Assembly: GCA_016946835.1 (NCBI GenBank)
Contig: JACVTC010000081.1
Span: 157,501-219,500 of the forward strand
DNA: 62,000 nt
Reading direction: 5' to 3'
Source of the DNA: Neocallimastix lanati (nom. inval.)
Lineage: Eukaryota > Neocallimastigomycota > Neocallimastigomycetes > Neocallimastigales > Neocallimastigaceae
Part shown: one piece after another, positions 58,827 to 62,000 of the stretch
Layout of the letters: each line of letters opens with the position of its first letter
Position numbering within the stretch: position 1 is the first letter of the stretch
The notes under the pieces: generated by a model
Told to the model about the DNA's origin: nothing
Seen by the model: only the letters and a program-made list of their open reading frames with translations
Database searches by the model: none
Translations under genes and position numbers: made by a program

Positions 58827-59066
58827 TTGTTTTATTTGAATAAATTCATAGATTATAAAATTATTAAATTTATTATACATTTATTAATTAGTTTATTTAA
58901 AGAGAAATATTATAAAAAAATAATTGTTAGAAAAATTGTTTATACATTTTTGAAATATGATAAGGACATTAAATTGGTTTTTAAAATAATAAATTTTATG
59001 TATAAATACTTAATAAATAAAACAAAATATATCATACTTTATAAAATCAAATTTTATAAAGTATGA
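58827..59066 (+). other. Small conserved open frame without ATG start, module C
   Basis: 79-codon counterpart of the frame at 55335-55559, also starting at TTG. Differences are mostly conservative (R/K, I/L, A/V), but with such AT-rich codons this is weak evidence of selection. Confidence 0.35.
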
Positions 59067-59079
59067 TCATGATTCAAAT

Positions 59080-59210
59080 AAGAAATTAATTAACAACCAT
59101 GATTTTGTAAATGCATTAATTAATCCTTCAGAAAAATAAAAAATCCTAAAAATGATGGAAGACAATTTTTATTAACCGATTCAAAAAAAAATAGTATATT
59201 AAAAGAATAT
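59080..59210 (+). pseudogene. Relic of the giant secreted gene family (2)
   Basis: Same portion as the relic at 55795: aagaaattaattaacaacca, gcattaattaatccttcaga, atgatggaagacaattttta, and ttaaaagaatat. It stops there and runs straight into aaccctaaccctaa at 59211. Frame broken by deletion and stops. Confidence 0.83.
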
Positions 59211-59335
59211 AACCCTAACCCTAATATTTTTTTACCAATAACATTACCATTGCGAATAATGTTATTAATTAACATAAGATATAACTTTACTACTTTTTCG
59301 CACCAGAACTGTGGGATCCACTTTATAAGAGTAAA
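59205..59335. repeat. Second copy of the telomere-like block
   Basis: aaccctaaccctaa at 59211-59224, then the same ttactactttttcgcaccag and aactgtgggatccacttt as at 56290-56340. Confidence 0.75.
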
Positions 59336-59399
59336 GTTGATTCCCTTGCATGTGATTTATCATACATAAATCAAAATAATTAAAATATTTTATTGTAAT

Positions 59400-59465
59400 A
59401 CTATTTGCTGATCCCTCATCATCATTCTAAAAGATCGACAAATTAATGGTATTACCTTTGTTTCT
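59400..59465 (-). pseudogene. Short LINE C-terminal fragment
   Basis: gacaaattaatggtattacc with flanks equals the LINE C-terminal coding segment at 16150-16190 (minus-strand residues LTNVIPLI). Too short to say more. Confidence 0.55.
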
Positions 59466-60307
59466 TTAATTTTATTATTTCTTTTTTAAATTTTTAAAAT
59501 ATTTAATTAATTTTATTACTTTTTTTTTAATAATTACTTTTTTATTAGTTTTTTTATTTCTTAATTATTTCTTTATTTCTTTATGATTAATTTCATTTCA
59601 TTTTATTATTTATTTTATTTTATTTTTATAAATATAAATTATTTTTATCTATATTATTTTTATTATTTTTTAATTTTTTATTTTTTATTTTTTATTTTTT
59701 TCATATATTTTATTTTTTACTTAATTTATACTAAAAAAAATATGAATAAAAATAAAATAAAAAAAAAATAATTATATATTTATTTGTCTTCTTATTATAT
59801 TTTTTAATTAATCATTTTTTAATTATTAGCTATATCTTTTTTATTTTTTTTTTGTTTTTTATTTTTATTTTTATTTTTTTTTTTATTTTTTTATTTTTAT
59901 TTTTTTTTTTATTTTTTTATTTTTATTTTATTTTATATTATTTTATTTTATTTTATATTATTTTATTTTATTTTATATTATATTATTTTATTTTATATTA
60001 TTTTATTTTATTTTATATTATTTTATTATATATTATTTTATTTTATTTTATATAATTTTATTTTATTTTATATTATTTTATTTTTTTCTAATTTTTATTT
60101 TTTATTTAGCTTATAATTAAAATTTTTATTTTTTTATATTATTATTTATATTATTTTTTTTAATATATTTTAAGTTAATTTAATAATTTTATATTTATTT
60201 ATCTACTTATTATATTATATAATTAATTATTTTTGAATTATTAACAATACTAAATAATATTATAATATTATTTAAGCCAATATTCATTATTTATAAATTT
60301 ATTAAAT
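59466..60307. repeat. T-rich low-complexity DNA, ttttatatta arrays
   Basis: Contains an array of ttttattttatattattttat at about 59925-60090, partly duplicated from 56345-56790. No gene. It includes the 3' flank of the CBM18 gene on the minus strand. Confidence 0.75.
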
Positions 60308-62000
60308 TCAATTACATCTTCCAAATTCACTTTGACAACCATTTGCAATTAAACAATGAGCATCTGATCTTCCACAATAGCCATACTTACTGCAACATTC
60401 ATTATCTGAGCATACTTGATTATTATATTTTGGTCCACATCTGCCTTTAAGTGAAGTAGGAGATGAAGATACATTAATTGTAGGAGTAGTTGGTGAAGTA
60501 TTGCATCTTCCGAATAAGCTTTGACAACCATTTGCAATTAAACAATGAGCATCTGATCTACCACAATAGCCATACTTACTGCAGCATTCATTATTTGAGC
60601 ATATTTGATTATTATTATTTGGACCACATTTACCGTCAAGTGAAACAAGGGAAGTTGGTATTGATGATGCTTTAGAAGTAGTAGTAGTAGTAATTAAAGT
60701 AGTAATTGGTGAATTCTTACATCTTCCAAATTTACTTTGACAACCATTTGCAATTAAACAATAAGCATCTGATCTACCACAATAACCTTTCTTACTACAA
60801 CATTCATTGCTTGAACATACTTGATTATTATATTTTGATCCACATCTGCCTTTAAGAGAAGTTGATGTTGATGATGCTTTAGAAGCAGTAGTAGTAGTAG
60901 TAATTGAAGCGGTAGTGATGGCAGGGTTATTTTGTGTAAATTCAGGATAACTCCATAAAATTTTACCCTCTCCATTATCCCAAACAATACCATTATTTCT
61001 TTTTTCACATCTTAAGGCACTATTTAAATTACTTCCATATGGAGAAATTATGCTGAAAATACGTCCTACTGATTCATTGCCATAAAATGCTATACTGTCA
61101 TCGTTAACTCTGATATATTTCAAATAGTAATTTTTTTTATTTAATTTAATTTCATTTGAAGTTTTTCTTTTATGATCTCTATAAATTAATTTTCCATCTA
61201 ATATAATGACAGAATAAGTATCACAATATATCATTTCATTTTGAGTAAATGATTCTCCACTATAAATTATATTTGCATCATAATCTCTATTGCTAATCTT
61301 CTTATATAAAGCCCATTTATATTCACCAGTACTTGATATTAAAACTAAATTATTTTTAATATTTTTTAAACGATAATATTGATCAGCTACAAAATATTCT
61401 CGATGAATGAAGTATTGATTGTTATTTAACCCGATACTACCATCTTTGTTTAAATTTATTGAAAATAATGGTTCTTTTATACCAGTGTACTTAGAAATAT
61501 CAAAATTATGTAATTTTCTAATATCTACGCTGTTACTATAAGTTAACGTATTATCATTGAAATAGAATGTTTCATTAGTACTAGTAATATTAATTTGATT
61601 ATAAGAATAGAATGTATTACAATTTTGATTAGTAGATATTAATTCATCACAATATTTCCATCCATACAATTCCCATATATCTGTATTAGTTTCATTACCC
61701 ATAATTAATTTATCTTCCTTACCATTATATGTCAATTCCATTTCTTCATTACCTTTAATAACAAGTTTATCATTAATTGAAAATTTATTTTTTTCAATTT
61801 TCATTTCTTTTAAATTTTCTATGGCTTTATTTTTAAATTCAATACCATGCTTATTTGACATATATATATAATTTTCATCTCCTTCGGTTGATTTCATTTT
61901 ATCAAATGTTTCAAAAATACTATCTTCATAAATTCTATTATATGAATCCTTTCTAACTCTTTTGATTGGCTTGAGTGCATTTAGATATCTAATAGGATAG
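60308..62000 (-). CDS. Secreted-type protein with three C-terminal CBM18 domains (5' end outside window)
   Basis: Open from the right edge to TGA at 60308. The frame continues upstream of the first internal ATG (61897) to the edge of the window, so at least 563 residues are present and the start and any signal peptide are missing. The N-terminal 340 or so residues are not recognised. They look beta-rich, with spaced Trp/Tyr and repeated I-x-L/D-G-x-L patterns (VIILDGKLIYRDHK, RVNDDSIAFYG, ILWSYPEF) loosely like a lectin fold, but I cannot assign a family. After Thr-rich linkers come three CBM18 modules, each with the unusual YCLIANGCQS.FGRC ending (two extra residues versus the other two genes here), ending at the stop. 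Probably a chitin-binding extracellular protein. Confidence 0.85.
   Translation of the reverse strand, partial: YPIRYLNALKPIKRVRKDSYNRIYEDSIFETFDKMKSTEGDENYIYMSNKHGIEFKNKAIENLKEMKIEKNKFSINDKLVIKGNEEMELTYNGKEDKLIMGNETNTDIWELYGWKYCDELISTNQNCNTFYSYNQINITSTNETFYFNDNTLTYSNSVDIRKLHNFDISKYTGIKEPLFSINLNKDGSIGLNNNQYFIHREYFVADQYYRLKNIKNNLVLISSTGEYKWALYKKISNRDYDANIIYSGESFTQNEMIYCDTYSVIILDGKLIYRDHKRKTSNEIKLNKKNYYLKYIRVNDDSIAFYGNESVGRIFSIISPYGSNLNSALRCEKRNNGIVWDNGEGKILWSYPEFTQNNPAITTASITTTTTASKASSTSTSLKGRCGSKYNNQVCSSNECCSKKGYCGRSDAYCLIANGCQSKFGRCKNSPITTLITTTTTSKASSIPTSLVSLDGKCGPNNNNQICSNNECCSKYGYCGRSDAHCLIANGCQSLFGRCNTSPTTPTINVSSSPTSLKGRCGPKYNNQVCSDNECCSKYGYCGRSDAHCLIANGCQSEFGRCN

Larger units (their letters stand above)
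56791..59066. repeat. Duplicated upstream module, copy C (truncated at left)
   Basis: Begins with tgattattttacagctaagtaaaatc and then follows copies A and B: family-2 SINE, ttgttgcaattgtaaagaat (57300), ttcgatgttttacatctcca (57800), gaatgaatacaaaaatgaaa (58248), gtgtgg-type block as atgtggctaatatta (58485), attgatcttagtaatatatt (58785) and the small frame 58827-59066. The left part of the module present in A and B is missing. Confidence 0.82.

Overview
The window looks like a chromosomal segment of a fungus with an extremely AT-rich genome. The most likely source is an anaerobic gut fungus (Neocallimastigomycota, such as Piromyces, Neocallimastix or Anaeromyces). That placement is inferred from four things: very AT-rich intergenic DNA full of homopolymers and TTTTA/ATT arrays, secreted proteins built from chains of hevein-type chitin-binding domains (CBM18), a CotH-kinase protein carrying CBM18 modules, and short GT-AG introns. 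No rRNA or clearly functional tRNA gene was seen. Layout: 1-16.6 kb is a graveyard of retroelements. It holds two tail-to-tail Ty1/copia relics (1-3.3 kb on +, 4.6-9.4 kb on -), a tRNA-derived SINE with a 16-bp target-site duplication (9.8-10.3 kb), a detached copia LTR copy (11.26-11.52 kb), a Ty3/gypsy relic (12.06-13.85 kb) and broken LINE (non-LTR) copies with endonuclease, RT and C-terminal zinc-like regions (14.1-16.6 kb). Then comes a three-exon CotH-kinase/4xCBM18 gene (17.3-20.1 kb, -). A secreted 9xCBM18 protein (25.75-27.37 kb, +) sits between arms of a degenerate inverted repeat. A partial gene with three C-terminal CBM18 modules (60.3 kb to beyond the right edge, -) closes the window. 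The most novel content is a pair of very large secreted proteins of unknown family (1369 aa at 31.9-36.0 kb and 1425 aa at 46.7-50.9 kb, both +). They share a nearly identical N-terminal ~440 residues, six conserved cysteines, aligned Lys-Arg sites and Gly/His-rich C-termini, but diverge sharply after the N-terminal part. The region 40.8-59.3 kb consists of repeated copies of one upstream module (SINE-like elements, shared AT-rich blocks, a small open frame) followed each time by this gene: intact once (46.7 kb) and as short relics twice (55.8 and 59.1 kb). This points to family expansion by segmental duplication followed by decay. A 5'-truncated LINE has inserted into a long TTTTA array at 36.5-38.5 kb, and further LINE pieces lie at 38.8-40.8 kb and 59.4 kb. 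Working together: the three CBM18 proteins would bind chitin at the fungal surface or outside the cell, and the giant pair also looks secreted, so all the intact non-transposon genes here appear to be extracellular. The rest is repeats and dead transposons, and the duplicated telomere-like TTAGGG pairs plus duplicated gene-family relics are compatible with, but do not prove, a subtelomeric-type setting.
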